The notes under the pieces are model-generated. The model was not told where the DNA came from. It saw nothing but the letters and a program-made list of their open reading frames with translations, and did not search any database. From Micropterix aruncella (taxonomy: Eukaryota; Arthropoda; Insecta; Lepidoptera; Micropterigidae): a stretch of 64,000 nucleotides of DNA. The DNA lies in assembly GCA_944548615.1 (NCBI GenBank), contig OX155980.1, positions 56,763,672 through 56,827,671 on the forward strand, read 5' to 3'. Made by a program: the position numbers and the translations under genes. Within the stretch, counting starts at the first letter, position 1, and each line of letters starts with the position of its first letter. Positions 42,269-53,015 of this stretch are shown piece after piece.

Positions 42269-44958
42269 ATAAGTGAAGTTTGTTGTGTTAAGTCTGAGTT
42301 AATTAAAAATGTTGTCATTGAATGCACATGAATATAATTGAAATGGAAGATCATGTAAGATATTCACTAACACTGCACCTTACACATTTGCACAACGTGT
42401 GTGTTCAGGTACCTACACTTAATTTATAATTTAAAACTTTCTTTTAACATGTTTTGTCGATGAATAATACACTCAATATTCACGCAATTGTGATACATGG
42501 TATATCGAAACACAGCAAACAGAAAATGAAATGTTGAAACAACGCCAACGACACAAGTGACTTGCTACGACGTTCGCTATGACACAAGTGCTACGCCGTT
42601 CGCTACGACGTTCGCTAAGACTTGCTACGACGTTCGCTACGCTCATGTAATGAATGCGTACGCTAAATACCACAAAATTCAGTACATAAACATAACTATG
42701 AATTATTATCAGAAGGTCGATTATTTATAAACTTCTCAGAAGTTTTTGACGGTCAATGACATTTCACGAACTTTTGATTTTTTTATTTTGAAAAATATTG
42801 AGGGGTGGTTGAAATTTCGGGATTATATGTTTTTATTTGCGAAAAATCTTCAAAAAGGTCTGCAGCACCACCTACCGATCCAACAATTGACCGGAAAATC
42901 AGTTAGTGGAATTTATAATGTGAAGAAATTCAAAGAAAGCGGCCAAATCGTAGACCGTCCGAGAAGTGGAAGACCTAAAAAAAATATGATTCATCAGAGC
43001 ACTATTTAGTGGTCTCATCCTTGAGGTCAAGAAATAAGTCAAGCCATGATCTGGACCAGGATCTTAATAAGACTTGCGACGTTTTGGCGACCCCATCGGC
43101 GGTTCGATGAGTCCTGCTGAAAAATAATCTTCGAGGGTGTGTGGCCAAGCGGAAACCATTACTTCGTAAGAATAATCGTAAGAATACTTCGTAACAATAT
43201 TCGCAGTGTTGAAAAGTCTTTTAGAAATATACTTTTTTCCTATTCAAATAGGAAAAATGCTCAAGCATACACACCACGGACACAGCGAAGGCGCTCATTA
43301 TTAATCACAGGAAATGCAGGTGATTATTTTGATTTTTTGTAGCTATTGTAAAACCCGGTTTTCCCCGCATCACTCCTTTATGCACATTGCTTAGGGGAGA
43401 GATTTTCCATTTTTTTTTGCAAAAAATTCGTTGTTTCGTATTGTTGTTCTGAGTGTGACAGCGGACTTTTTTCAACTGCGCCCTTCAGACATTCCTTTGT
43501 TTTACACGGCAACGTGATCGATAGGCACCCTGGCCATCTAACCATATTGAAGATCGTACTAGCCCAGCGCCTAGCTGATCTTCGCTGAGCTGCAACCCCG
43601 TGGTTTTCCTGAACTCTCCCGCAGAGTTCGCTGATTCCAAGATAAAGGCGTCAGCATTAGTATCATCAAATACAAAATATACATATGCAGTATTTTCACA
43701 TAGAAGCATGATGTAATAATCATTTAAAACTAGTTATCGCATATTAGAATTCGTCAGATGTTGAAAATATTTTGACATAAAGTTAAGCAAATAGAATAGT
43801 AATTTGATTTTAACAATAATAACATTAAAAATCATTACAACCTATTTCTAGTAAAATATAACATTTGTAATAAAATATAAAATATTTCTAGTAAAATACC
43901 TACAACAGGAGATAATAAAATTAGTATGACCACAAATTAGGCAGCTACTAAAATACAGTGATATCTAGTACATAGTAGCGTTGACCAAAGTCGGCTTTAC
44001 ACGGTAGCATTGCCTGCTAATATCTACAATGGTCTTCTGTATATGTTTGTTAGACTTGCTTCTATTTTGGCGACCTCGCGATCCCACTATCGCAAATCGC
44101 CACCCTAAGGCTACGTACCGCTGCAGTATTGCTACAGCACTCTGAAATATTTACTGTTCAATTATATGGAGTGTCAGCTTTGCAAGGATTATTTTATTCA
44201 ATGACCAGCCGTCCTTGCGAGTGAATGGACTGAGTGGCTGGAATCCTATTCCGCTAATGGTTAATACGAAATAGCATTAACCATTCCGATGGAACTGCTG
44301 CTATTGCTTTGTCTACGGCACAGTACGGCATCCGGCTTTATCCACGATCTACGGCAATCCAATCTCATGAATATAATTACTCATGGATATTTGAGATCAT
44401 TCTAGCGTGTAGCCTTGTTGTCTCATTAAATGTATAATTGAATACGTCCTACGATTTGAATTTCAAGATCTCCTATAGCTGCGTATTATATTTGTTGCGA
44501 AACTTTATTTCGAAATAATTCATCTAAGTGTATCGCCATTTTCATTATACGCGTTTTTCTAATGAGCTCAGTAAAGTGCAACCGAGCCTCCCTTGCTAGG
44601 CACTCTAATAAGGTGAGCTCACTTTCTGAGCTTATTGAAGTACCTCGGTTGTGTCAAAAAACATATTAAGAGACGCAATAAATAAAAGGTTATAATGAGA
44701 ATGGTGAAGTTAACTTTTAGTGAATATTCCTTTATTTTTAACCTTCTAGGTTTAATATAGGTACTTGATAATATCTTATTTCTAAACAAAAAATACCCGT
44801 TCTAAAAAAATCCATATCTCGATCACCTAAAGATTCCTGATGATATGTATGACGATATGTTTTGTTTTTTTTTTTAAATAATAGCAGATGTATTAGCTGT
44901 AAATGACAGTAGGTATTTATTTTTATATGATTCTAAAGAGTCTCTAACTCATCATGAC
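42269..44958. repeat. 2.7 kb direct duplication, copy 2
   Basis: Tandem partner of 39552-42260, same orientation, about 99.8% identical apart from one indel. Either a very recent tandem duplication or an unmerged second haplotype in the assembly. Confidence 0.95.
42746..43009 (+). pseudogene. Tc1/mariner-like HTH fragment, copy 2
   Basis: Identical over all 87 codons to the fragment at 40049-40312. Confidence 0.5.
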
Positions 44959-45712
44959 TTTTTTTCAACGTTCCGCGTATATACTCGTATTTTAATTAAA
45001 TATTTTAACCGCAGTTGCGATTCTACAAATGCAATACCGCTATTTTGCCGCCTCGGTTGCCATCTCGTCCCGTTTATACAAACTTTGTGTTTGCATTATC
45101 GTAATATTGCCCGTCATATTGAAGGTAGGCAAATAATTTCAAATCCAATAAACTCAAATGAGCCTCAAGCGGTTACCGATTTAGAGGGGGTCATCTGCGG
45201 GCGATTTTCAAACGATCATATGGTAGACTGGGTACGATTGTGACAATTTTCATTTGATAGCCCATAATTTTGTTAGTATGCCAGTAAGCTGGAAGAAAGT
45301 TATTTTTAACACACTTTTATTAGCTTCATCTGTATCTTCCGTTCGACGTAATCTTGCAAATCGAATTTCAACCACTGATAATCAACATGAAACTTGGTAA
45401 TTCATGTGTAGTTCTGATAACAATAAAATAATATGGTACATTGAGCTGATCTGATGATGAAGGTGGAAGGTAGTCACAGAAACTGCCTAACGAAACAAAG
45501 TATCGGAGCCGTGTTTAGGCTTTTTGGAATTCTCTTGAGATATACTCTGGTCATGAATGGTTTCCAGGTCATGGTCGCGGTGGTCATGACGGAGCCGAAA
45601 GGTAGGCACTGGTGCTCAATACTCCTCTCCTCTTCTTACAATCGATTCCTTAATCAAGGCATAAAAAATATTTTTAAAGTCATTTGTATACGACCTTTCT
45701 GCCATCCTTTCA
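44959..45712. other. Intergenic with a repeat-like segment
   Basis: 45225-45440 ('gataatcaacatgaaacttg') and 45440-45690 ('gatctgatgatgaaggtgg', 'ctctcctcttcttacaat') look like pieces of interspersed repeats. No gene recognised. Confidence 0.4.
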
Positions 45713-47880
45713 TTAACAATCAATAATAAGAATACTTCTTACCTTTTCGCCATACACCATAAACTGGTCAATTTTAAAAAGGTTAACCAAGGTGAGGGAC
45801 ATGGGAATTACATTTGATACGAAATTGAATTTCCGTGCACACATCATAAATATTTGCAATCGCGCTAGCAAAATGGTCGGTTTTCTTATTCGCATATGCT
45901 GACAGTTTGAAAAGTATTTTAAAAGTCATTTATATACGATCCTTCTGCTATCCTTCTCTTAATCATCTGTCTTAACAATCAGTTAAAAGAATACTCCTTG
46001 CATTTTCCCCATGCACCATAAACGGGTCAATTTCAAAATGGTCTACCGAGGTGAGGGACATGGGAATTACATATGATACGCAATTGAATTTCGGTGCACA
46101 CATCATAAATATTTGCAATCGCGCTAGCAAAATGGTCGGTTTTGTTATTCGCATATGCTGACAGTTTGAAAAGTATTTTAAAAGTCATTTATATACGATC
46201 CTTCTGCTATCCTTCTCTTAATCATCTGTATTAACAATCAGTTAGAAGAATACTCCTTGCATTTTCCCCATGCACCATAAACGGGTCAATTTCAAAAAGG
46301 TCAACCGAGGTGATGGACATGGGAATTACATTTGTTACGCAATTGAATTTCCGTGCAGGCATTATAAATATTTGCAATCGCGCTAGCAAAATGGTCGGTA
46401 TTGTTATTCGCATATGCTAACAGTTTGAAAAGTATTTTAAAGGTCATTTATATACGACCCTTTGCTATCCTTCTCTTAATCATCTGTATTAACAATCAGT
46501 TAGAAGAATACTCATTACCTTTTCCCCAAACACCATAAACGGGTCAATTTCATAAAGGTCAACCGAGGTGAGGGACATGGAAATTACATTTGATACGCAA
46601 TTGAATTTCCGTGCACACATCATAAATATTTGCAATCGCGCTAGCAAAATGGTCGGTTTTGTTATTCGCATATGCTGACAGTTTGAAAAGTATTTTAAAA
46701 GTCATTTATATACGATCCTTCTGCTATCCTTCTCTTAATCATCTGTATTAACAATCAGTTAGAAGAATACTCCTTGCATTTTCCCCATGCACCATAAACG
46801 GGTCAATTTCAAAAAGGTCAACCGAGGTGATGGACATGGGAATTACATTTGTTACGCAATTGAATTTCCGTGCAGGCATTATAAATATTTGCAATCGCGC
46901 TAGCAAAATGGTCGGTATTGTTATTCGCATATACTGACAGTTTGAAAAGTATTTTAAAAGTCATTTATATACGATCCTTCTGCTATCCTTCTCTTAATCA
47001 TCTGTCTTAACAATCAGTTAGAAGAATACTCCTTGCATTTTCCCCATGCACCATGAACGGGTCAATTTCAAAAAGGTCAACCGAGGTGAGGGACATGGGA
47101 ATTACATTTGATACGCAATTGAATTTCCGTGCACACATCATAAATATTTGCAATCGCGCTAGCAAAATGGTCGGTTTTGTTATTCGCATATGCTGACAGT
47201 TTGAAAAGTATTTTAAAAGTCATTTATATACGATCCTTCTGCTATCCTTCTCTTAATCATCTGTATTAACAATCAGTTAGAAGAATACTCCTTGCATTTT
47301 CCCCATGCACCATAAACGGGTCAATTTCAAAAAGGTCAAACGAGGTGATGGACATAGGAATTACATTTGATACGCAATTGAATTTCCGTTCAGGCATTAT
47401 AAATATTTGCAATCGCGCTAGCAAAATGGTCGGTATTGTTATTCGCATATACTGACAGTTTGAAAAGTATTTTAAAAGTCATTTATATACGATCCTTCTG
47501 CTATCCTTCTCTTAATCATCTGTCTTAACAATCAGTTAGAAGAATACTCCTTGCATTTTCCCCATGCACCATAAACGGGTCAATTTCAAAAAGGTCAACC
47601 GAGGTGAGGGACATGGGAATTACATTTGATACGCAATTGAATTTCCGTTCAGGCATTATAAATATTTGCAATCGCGCTAGCAAAATGGTCGGTATTGTTA
47701 TTCGCATATGCTAACAGTTTGAAAAGTATTTTAAAGGTCATTTATATACGACCCTTTGCTATCCTTCTATTAATTCTGCTTCTTCTTCTTTGCTTCTATT
47801 AATCTGTATTAACAATCAGTTAGAAGAATACAGCTTGCCTTTTTCCCATACACCATAAACGGGTAAATAATATTCATATA
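45713..47880 (+). repeat. 259-bp tandem array carrying a LINE RT fragment
   Basis: Eight full units start at 45713, 45972, 46231, 46489, 46748, 47007, 47266 and 47525 (period 259, once 258), plus a partial ninth to about 47880. Each unit encodes on the plus strand a ~50-codon piece reading like the LINE RT thumb (YTINGS, then EVRDMGITFDT.LNFRAHI, then ICNRASKMVGF), followed by a stop. From the second unit the monomers alternate between two types, A (cacacatcataaat, ggtcggttttg) and B (caggcattataaat, ggtcggtattg), forming a ~518-bp higher-order repeat. The eighth unit is a hybrid of A and B. Confidence 0.93.
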
Positions 47881-48211
47881 ATGTTTCTACTATATATCTT
47901 TTTATTGCGTAGTATAATTAAAAATAACTCGGTCGTCTGGTATATAAGTGAAAACATGATTGATCGTTTTCAAAGAAAAAATCAAGGATTGTTTATTACA
48001 GAAAAAGCAATATTCATACGTATTTTTCCCTTAATTTTGTTCTAGCAGTGTGAGGATACAATGGTCTCGAAACGTGTCGATACATTTCCCTAAGTATATT
48101 TGCGTATGAATTAATTCAAGTAACTATTTAATTACCAGATATACTATGTAAGATTGAATTGTACGTACGGATAAATTACATAGCGAAGAGATTTATCTCT
48201 AAAGCTCCCGA
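47881..48211. other. Intergenic, no gene seen
   Basis: AT-rich. Nothing recognised. Confidence 0.4.
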
Positions 48212-48840
48212 ACACAACTGCCCCTTAAAAAAAGCGACCTACTTGGTTTACACTGAAAAGCACGTATTCTAGAGAATAAATATCTTCGTTGAAACAATAT
48301 TCGTTGAAATATAATACAATTTGCCGAAGCTTTGTTACGCCTCCGTTACGCGTGTTATCTCTTTAAACATTCACTGCTTAAAGACGATTACACATTCAAG
48401 GCCCTTGACGTCCTCCGCTAGGCATTTGCCTGTTGGCGGGGCTTTACGTGAGCCGGGTCCGTTGACACGGCTTTCTGAGTGTGGTGTCGCAGCGCTGCTC
48501 GCCCTGCGGCAGGTATCTCGAAACGATCTCGTGCCGCCGCCGGACTCAGTCGATTACCCGCGGTGCTCAAGTAATAAAACGGTTTTTCTTATGAAATATT
48601 CGTCGTTTATGTATTTATCAATATAGACACATATATATTTACGGAATGTACTCAATCAGAACATTCATCTAATACTAAACATCATACATTTATCTTAATT
48701 TATTAACATTTGGATAATTAGACATTTATTGATTTGACATTTGGACAGTGCAGTTACGGTATGACACGATAGGGATGACATTCTAACCACACACTTCTAA
48801 ATCGGATCAAGCGTTTAGATGTTACAGTGGAAAAAAGATA
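48212..48840 (+). repeat. LTR-like repeat K, copy 2
   Basis: Same module order as copy 1 at 18990-18317: 'gaaaagcacgtattcta', 'ctccgttacgcgtgttatct', 'cttaaagacgattacacatt', a GC-rich block of ~150 bp (48400-48565), 'caagtaataaaac', then an AT-rich segment with 'cacacttctaaatcggatca'. The GC-rich block has diverged more than the rest. It looks like a promoter and polyadenylation unit of a small LTR-type element, but no primer site was found. Confidence 0.55.
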
Positions 48841-48904
48841 CGGAAAATAAATATACATGAACCCTGAATACATTAATTAAAAAAATAATTTAAAAAATTA
48901 AAAA

Positions 48905-49110
48905 AGACGACTGCCGCTACAAAAAGTTACCTATTGTATTTATAATTATTAGAAACGATTTGGTCGCACTAAAAAGCACGTTTTTAAAGAATAAAGTTCT
49001 TCGCTCAAACAATATAGGTACATTGAAACAACATTCAATTTACGAAAGCTCCGTTGCGACTCCATTAATGCGTGTTATCTCTATAAACATCTAGTGCCTT
49101 TGCAGTGTGG
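48905..49110 (+). repeat. LTR-like repeat K, copy 3 (partial)
   Basis: Repeats the first ~190 bp of the K unit ('gactgccgctacaaaaagtt', 'aaaaagcacgtttttaaaga', 'aatgcgtgttatctctataa', 'catctagtgcct') downstream of copy 2 in direct orientation, and ends before the GC-rich block. With copy 2 it forms a repeat-internal-repeat arrangement. Confidence 0.55.
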
Positions 49111-49186
49111 ACATCGGGTGACAAAGGGTGTCGAAAGGTAAGAAACAAATAAATTAATAATAAATATATGGTAATTAAAAATATAT

Positions 49187-49429
49187 TTACTTATTTTTAG
49201 AAAAAAAGACTACTTCAAAGTAATCGTCACGGTTTGAAGTAGTGGGTCTCTGTGAAGGGTGAACGTTTTGAATTTCTGTAACGTGGTCCGAATGTACTGT
49301 AGCGGCAGAAATATTGGATTCTCTCTGCTGCTGCATTGGAATCATCTCTATCATCTCATCTGGCAGAGGCTGGTTCGCGTTCAACTGTGCACTTTGTTTT
49401 GTATAGCACTTGGAGACCAGATAACCTAC
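49187..49429 (-). other. Host gene terminal coding exon
   Basis: Acceptor at 49431-49430, stop TAA at 49189-49187. No AATAAA is seen on the minus strand until about 48725, so the 3' UTR may be long and run through the K repeats. Confidence 0.65.
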
Positions 49430-50198
49430 CTGTGAATAAATAAAATAATATTTAAGGTAGGGTTTCAAGCCCAGCGTCTACGCCGCGTTGGTGTAGCGGT
49501 GAGATAGTAAATACAAAGCACAAAAGTATAGTCGATAAAAAATCTCATTTGACAAGATTGTCGGTAAAATGCAATAAAATAAACAGCGTTTCCCCACAAA
49601 AAGCTTAAACATATTATAAGGTATTACATGTTAGCCCGTTTTCCTCGGGCACAGAGAAAATGCCTTCAGTGGGTGATAACCACCTGATTAAAGGTAGATC
49701 AAAATTGCCAAGAATCAAATCCCTCCATTAGTCTTTGGCTACTTGACTTTGGAGTGACACAACCATTTTTAAAAAAACTAAGCATACATCGCGCACTCAC
49801 CACTTTTCAATAACACAATAACTTCTAATCATGAACAATAGAGTATACTCTATGACGGCATAAAAATACATAAATTGTGGATGCATGTCAGAAAGGCCGA
49901 TGAAAAACTTCAAATAGTACTGAGGCAGGCGATACTTTCCACTGTCCTAAAAATTGGTACCAATTGAAACAATAAATTTCATGAATAATGAAATAACAAT
50001 ACTTACGATTAGACATAACTGGATTGAGATGACGACGGAGCCGTATACCGTAGCGAAATAGATATATTCGCAATACGGCGTACTGTCATTGTCAGATAAG
50101 CAAGTTTTCTTCCCTGTTATTGGCTTCTTGGTAGTCGTTTCTCCGTAGTTCTTGGCACCGAGGATTGCATCTTCGGGGTGGGCATAAGCGCTTTCCAT
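49187..50198 (-). CDS. Host gene: 144-aa single-pass membrane protein (two coding exons)
   Basis: The best host-gene candidate in the window. Coding exons: 50198-50007 (64 codons from ATG) and 49429-49187 (80 codons plus TAA), joined in phase 0 across a 577-bp intron. The donor is ATC|GTAAGT and the acceptor TTCACAG|GTA. A further acceptor, TTTACAG at 50205, lies just before the ATG, so an upstream exon must exist. The predicted protein has a polar N-terminus with two Cys (33, 43), one hydrophobic segment at about 45-69 that spans the splice junction, Lys/Cys after it, and a polar C-terminal tail with 'LPDEMIEMIPMQQQ'. There is no signal peptide and no family I recognise; function is unknown. 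Codon content is ordinary and unlike the transposon fragments around it. Confidence 0.7.
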
Positions 50199-50204
50199 TT
50201 CGTG
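50007..50204 (-). other. Host gene internal exon
   Basis: Bounded by a polypyrimidine-AG acceptor at 50206-50205 and a consensus GTAAGT donor at 50006-50001. The frame runs open upstream of the ATG at 50198 within the exon ('CAC GAA ATG'), so translation could begin in an earlier exon. Confidence 0.7.
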
Positions 50205-50207
50205 CTG

Positions 50208-50827
50208 TAAATAATTAAATCTACATTGTAAACTGTGTTTATAGGGATACGACCGATTAAGAATACGAGACCATTTATTTATTTTTACATATTTATTTAA
50301 AGTAAAGCACGAGAAACACGTTCCTGCAGCATTATAAAATACTCGTATTTGGACCAGTAGCAAAAAGAAAAGCACGCTGCAGCATCTTGATCACTACGTC
50401 AATGCCGCCTAACTAGGTCTAGGCCTGTACTAAGGTGCAGAAAATTACTTTACTTCTATTGTATTAATATTGTAATACTATATTTGAATAATTTTAATTT
50501 TAAAAATAATTCCTAATTTTCATATTAATATTAATTTTAAGAAAAAACATAAAAAGCAAATTAGGTACTTCAGTCTATTAAAAAAAATCATTAAGTATCC
50601 TTTATAAAAATGATACAGGTGGAATAAAAATTAAAGAATTAATTTAATATAGTCAAAGGTTTTTCAAAATAATAAATATCTGAATTAAATTTCCAATATT
50701 ACTTAAATAAGTGTTACTATATACTAGATATTAAAATGTAGTCCCAATTAAAAATAAAATCATCAATAGTCAAAAAAAATTGTGAATTCGTCAGAATTAT
50801 AAAATAAAATATATTAACATACATAAT
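50208..50827 (-). other. Intron sequence of host gene
   Basis: AT-rich sequence upstream of the 50204 exon. No gene recognised. Confidence 0.45.
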
Positions 50828-51102
50828 GGGCCCGATTGCGTTTCTTTGTGAACTAAAACTAAAATTAGTCTAAGCGAACGAGATAAAGCAATACATTAGA
50901 GCGACATATGAAACGAACGATCGTCGATAAATGCTACCTGCCGAACGTTTTTTTCGTGCGGTGTAAGATTTGACCTTGACGAGAAGTTTTAATACGAAAA
51001 AGTGACAACCGGTCATTTGACACTCCGCTCTAGCGTATTGCCCTGTCTCGTTCACGCGGACTAAATTCCGATTTTAGTTCACGAAGAAACGTAATCGAGC
51101 CC
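50828..51102. mobile_element. 275-bp MITE with ~80-bp inverted repeats
   Basis: Starts GGGCCCGATTGCGTTTCT and ends with the imperfect complement (...CGTAATCGAGCCC). Similarity of the arms extends inward past 'gcgaacgagataaagcaata' to about 80 bp. The GGGC termini and possible 3-bp duplication (AAT/AAC) suggest a PIF/Harbinger derivative, but this is tentative. Confidence 0.82.
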
Positions 51103-51105
51103 AAC

Positions 51106-51190
51106 GGGCCCGTTTGCGTTTCTTTGTGAACTAAACCAAAATTAGTCCAAGCGAACGAGACAGAGCGTCGATAAATACTTTCTGTTGAAC
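51106..51190. mobile_element. Second, truncated copy of the same MITE
   Basis: Begins GGGCCCGTTTGCGTTTCT three bases after the first MITE ends and follows its left arm for about 85 bp, then stops. Head-to-tail placement suggests either tandem insertion or an abortive event. Confidence 0.75.
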
Positions 51191-51410
51191 TTTAAATTAT
51201 CATCAAGTACATAAATAAAAATCGACATCATAATAATAAACTGACAAACTATCACCTTTGTAATTACAAACCAATCCAAATATGGCTAAGCTTCTTGTAG
51301 AGGCCTTTAGTTTCTATTGATTTATTCATCAACGATTATTGGTCTTTTTCCGTTTAATCGGAATTGTCGATTGTTGCATGATGCGATTGATGCGTTGCAT
51401 GTCTGTCAGT

Positions 51411-51470
51411 GCATCTCGACTCTCAACTCGAGTATCGTTTGGCGTCATCACCGCCAACAGACGCACCACG
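51411..51470. repeat. Left arm of an outer inverted repeat
   Basis: 'cagtgcatctcgactctcaa' and the following 'tggcgtcatcaccgcc' are inverted at 52315-52372 ('gagtcgagacgcactg', 'ggtggcgacgcca'). The arms bracket the Harbinger remnant. Confidence 0.5.
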
Positions 51471-51660
51471 ATTAGGAGCAGACAGGGGCAGACTGGTCCC
51501 ACGTACACAACGTATGCAACGCATTACAACATCAAGACCCTTGAATTTGCATGAAAACAGATGACTTAGAAACATTTTTATCATTTTGAACGCTGTCACG
51601 TGCTTCTCCAGCAACGTCGATCTGCTGTCTTCAGATCGGCGTGGGAAGATGAGGGTATGA

Positions 51661-51807
51661 GGGGTCCTACACACACTGCCTACATATGCAACGTACGCAA
51701 CGCACGATGACACCTGGCTCTTGAATTTAGATGGAAGCAGACACACTTTAATATAAGGGCCAGATGTCATAATGCGTTGCGTATGTCAGACCAGTCTGCC
51801 GGACCCC
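51661..51807. mobile_element. 147-bp MITE nested in the Harbinger remnant
   Basis: Starts GGGGTCC and ends GGACCCC, with a perfect 3-bp target duplication TGA at 51658-51660 and 51808-51810. The arms share 'gcaacgtacgcaacgc' and 'gcgttgcgtatgtc'. The 3-bp duplication and termini fit PIF/Harbinger-type transposition. Confidence 0.8.
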
Positions 51808-51857
51808 TGACATTACGCCGTCCCACGCGTAAGATCAGAACTTGCGTTCGCAGCGCG

Positions 51858-52193
51858 TCAGACACACAGAACGTCGGCGCATGCGCAGAGAAAAGAAATG
51901 TGAAAGAACATAAAGAATCGTTCATCATCATATTTCAATTCCCACATTGATCTATGGTATTCCCCAAAATTTTCTCTTGGACTATATATCTCATGAATTG
52001 AAAATCTTCCTTTTACAACTTTTTTTGTGTTGCCGACATATTTATTTAAAAATAACAAACTGAGTAAATCTTTCCTGAACTCACTCTCAGAATAAGATAA
52101 CCTATTGTACAGCGGTTGTACACAATACAAGTGCACCTTCTTAGGAGTGACAGCGGCTTCTGATGCCATGTATACATTGCATACGTGGGGCAA
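51858..52193 (-). pseudogene. PIF/Harbinger transposase N-terminal fragment
   Basis: An open minus-strand frame of 111 codons. After a variable start it reads 'GRFSIHEIYSPRENFGEYHR' and 'ELKYDDERFFMFFHIS', matching the segment before the DDE domain of PIF/Harbinger nucleases (W.HP....R...G.F..L..EL..D..KFF.YFRMS). All catalytic residues lie further downstream and are absent. The reading then runs into unrelated sequence and stops. Confidence 0.65.
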
Positions 52194-52314
52194 GTGTGCA
52201 CACCAACGTGGGAGCGTTGCGTCGCATATGTTGAATACGTGGGACTAGTATGTCCCTACCCTTATTACCCGCTCCAAGGTTTATTCGGTGAACTGTTTAT
52301 TTTAAACGTTTCGT

Positions 52315-52372
52315 GGATGATCGGTGGCGACGCCAGCAAGCGAGACCGAGTTTAGAGTCGAGACGCACTGAG
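52315..52372. repeat. Right arm of the outer inverted repeat
   Basis: Inverse partner of 51411-51470. The two arms suggest that the Harbinger element inserted within an older foldback or that a gene-like fragment was inverted. Confidence 0.5.
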
Positions 52373-52844
52373 CGATATTGACTCGCTCGCCCGATCGCCA
52401 CTCGCCGCCACTGTCGTTGCCTGCCGTGCAGTACCAGACAAGTAGGCGATTGGCAGTTGCTTGAAACCACAAGTTATTTTTGTCTAAACACTTTATTGCA
52501 AAAAGGGGAAGATGAAAAATAAAAAAAGAGAATGATGAAAGCATTTCGAGCTAAAACATGTGCTAATAATACCTAGGTTAATCTTGTTACACATGAGTAC
52601 CTCAATATCAAAGGTGTATATTTGCTACCCAGGTTAGCAAATGTCCACCTTTGATTAAGTTAGAAGTGAATTCTATCAGAACTTTTCGTGCTCTTTCCAA
52701 TGGTCAATTCCTTTCAAAACCGGCCTGAAATACGATTTTTTCTACACTAAAGTCGGTATTGGATTGAATAAGGCACGTCTCCCCACTAATGACTTCAAAG
52801 TCTGCATTTTAAAATATATTTTAGACAGGATAAAACTTTTCTAG
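52373..52844. other. Intergenic or intronic, no gene seen
   Basis: 52380-52440 is GC-rich. 52600-52660 contains 'tatttgctacccaggttagcaaatg', a hairpin with arms of about 8 bases and a short loop. Nothing else recognised. Confidence 0.4.
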
Positions 52845-53015
52845 CGCCCGACGTTTTGGCGATGTTGTCCAGGGTAGATTACTAGTTCCCTAGTCTACCC
52901 TGGACAACGACTGTTGCAACATCGCCAAAACGTCTGGTGATATAAGACTTCACGTGGTTAATACGTTTTATCCTATTTATAATGTCAAACAACCGCGATT
53001 TTAAGTCTCCGATTT
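52845..53015. repeat. Foldback repeat FB, hairpin copy
   Basis: 'gacgttttggcgatgttg' at 52850 and 'caacatcgccaaaacgtc' at 52917 form the outer arms; 'tccagggtaga' and 'tctaccctgga' form the inner arms around 'ttactagttccctag'. It continues into the AT-rich flank ('atgtcaaacaaccgcgattt') in inverse order to the copies at 888 and 25195. Confidence 0.75.

Larger units (their letters stand above)
51486..52256 (-). mobile_element. PIF/Harbinger element remnant
   Basis: Left end GGGGCAGACTGGTCCCACGT and right end, read inward, GGGACATACTAGTCCCACGT form imperfect inverted repeats that continue with ACAACGTATGCAACGC-type sequence. It contains a transposase N-terminus on the minus strand and a nested 147-bp MITE of the same kind. 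The rest of the transposase is gone. The flanking target duplication is not clear. Confidence 0.7.

Noticed and set aside
45713..47707. Eight equal 60-codon minus-strand frames as a repeated gene family
   Set aside because: The plus strand of each unit matches LINE RT in another frame, so the minus-strand frames are shadows of a tandem repeat.
45713..47880. CRISPR-like array
   Set aside because: The whole 259-bp unit repeats without unique spacers, and the sequence is eukaryotic.
48321..48626. 101-codon open frame as a host gene
   Set aside because: It is inside repeat K, whose other copy at 18.6 kb does not keep the frame.
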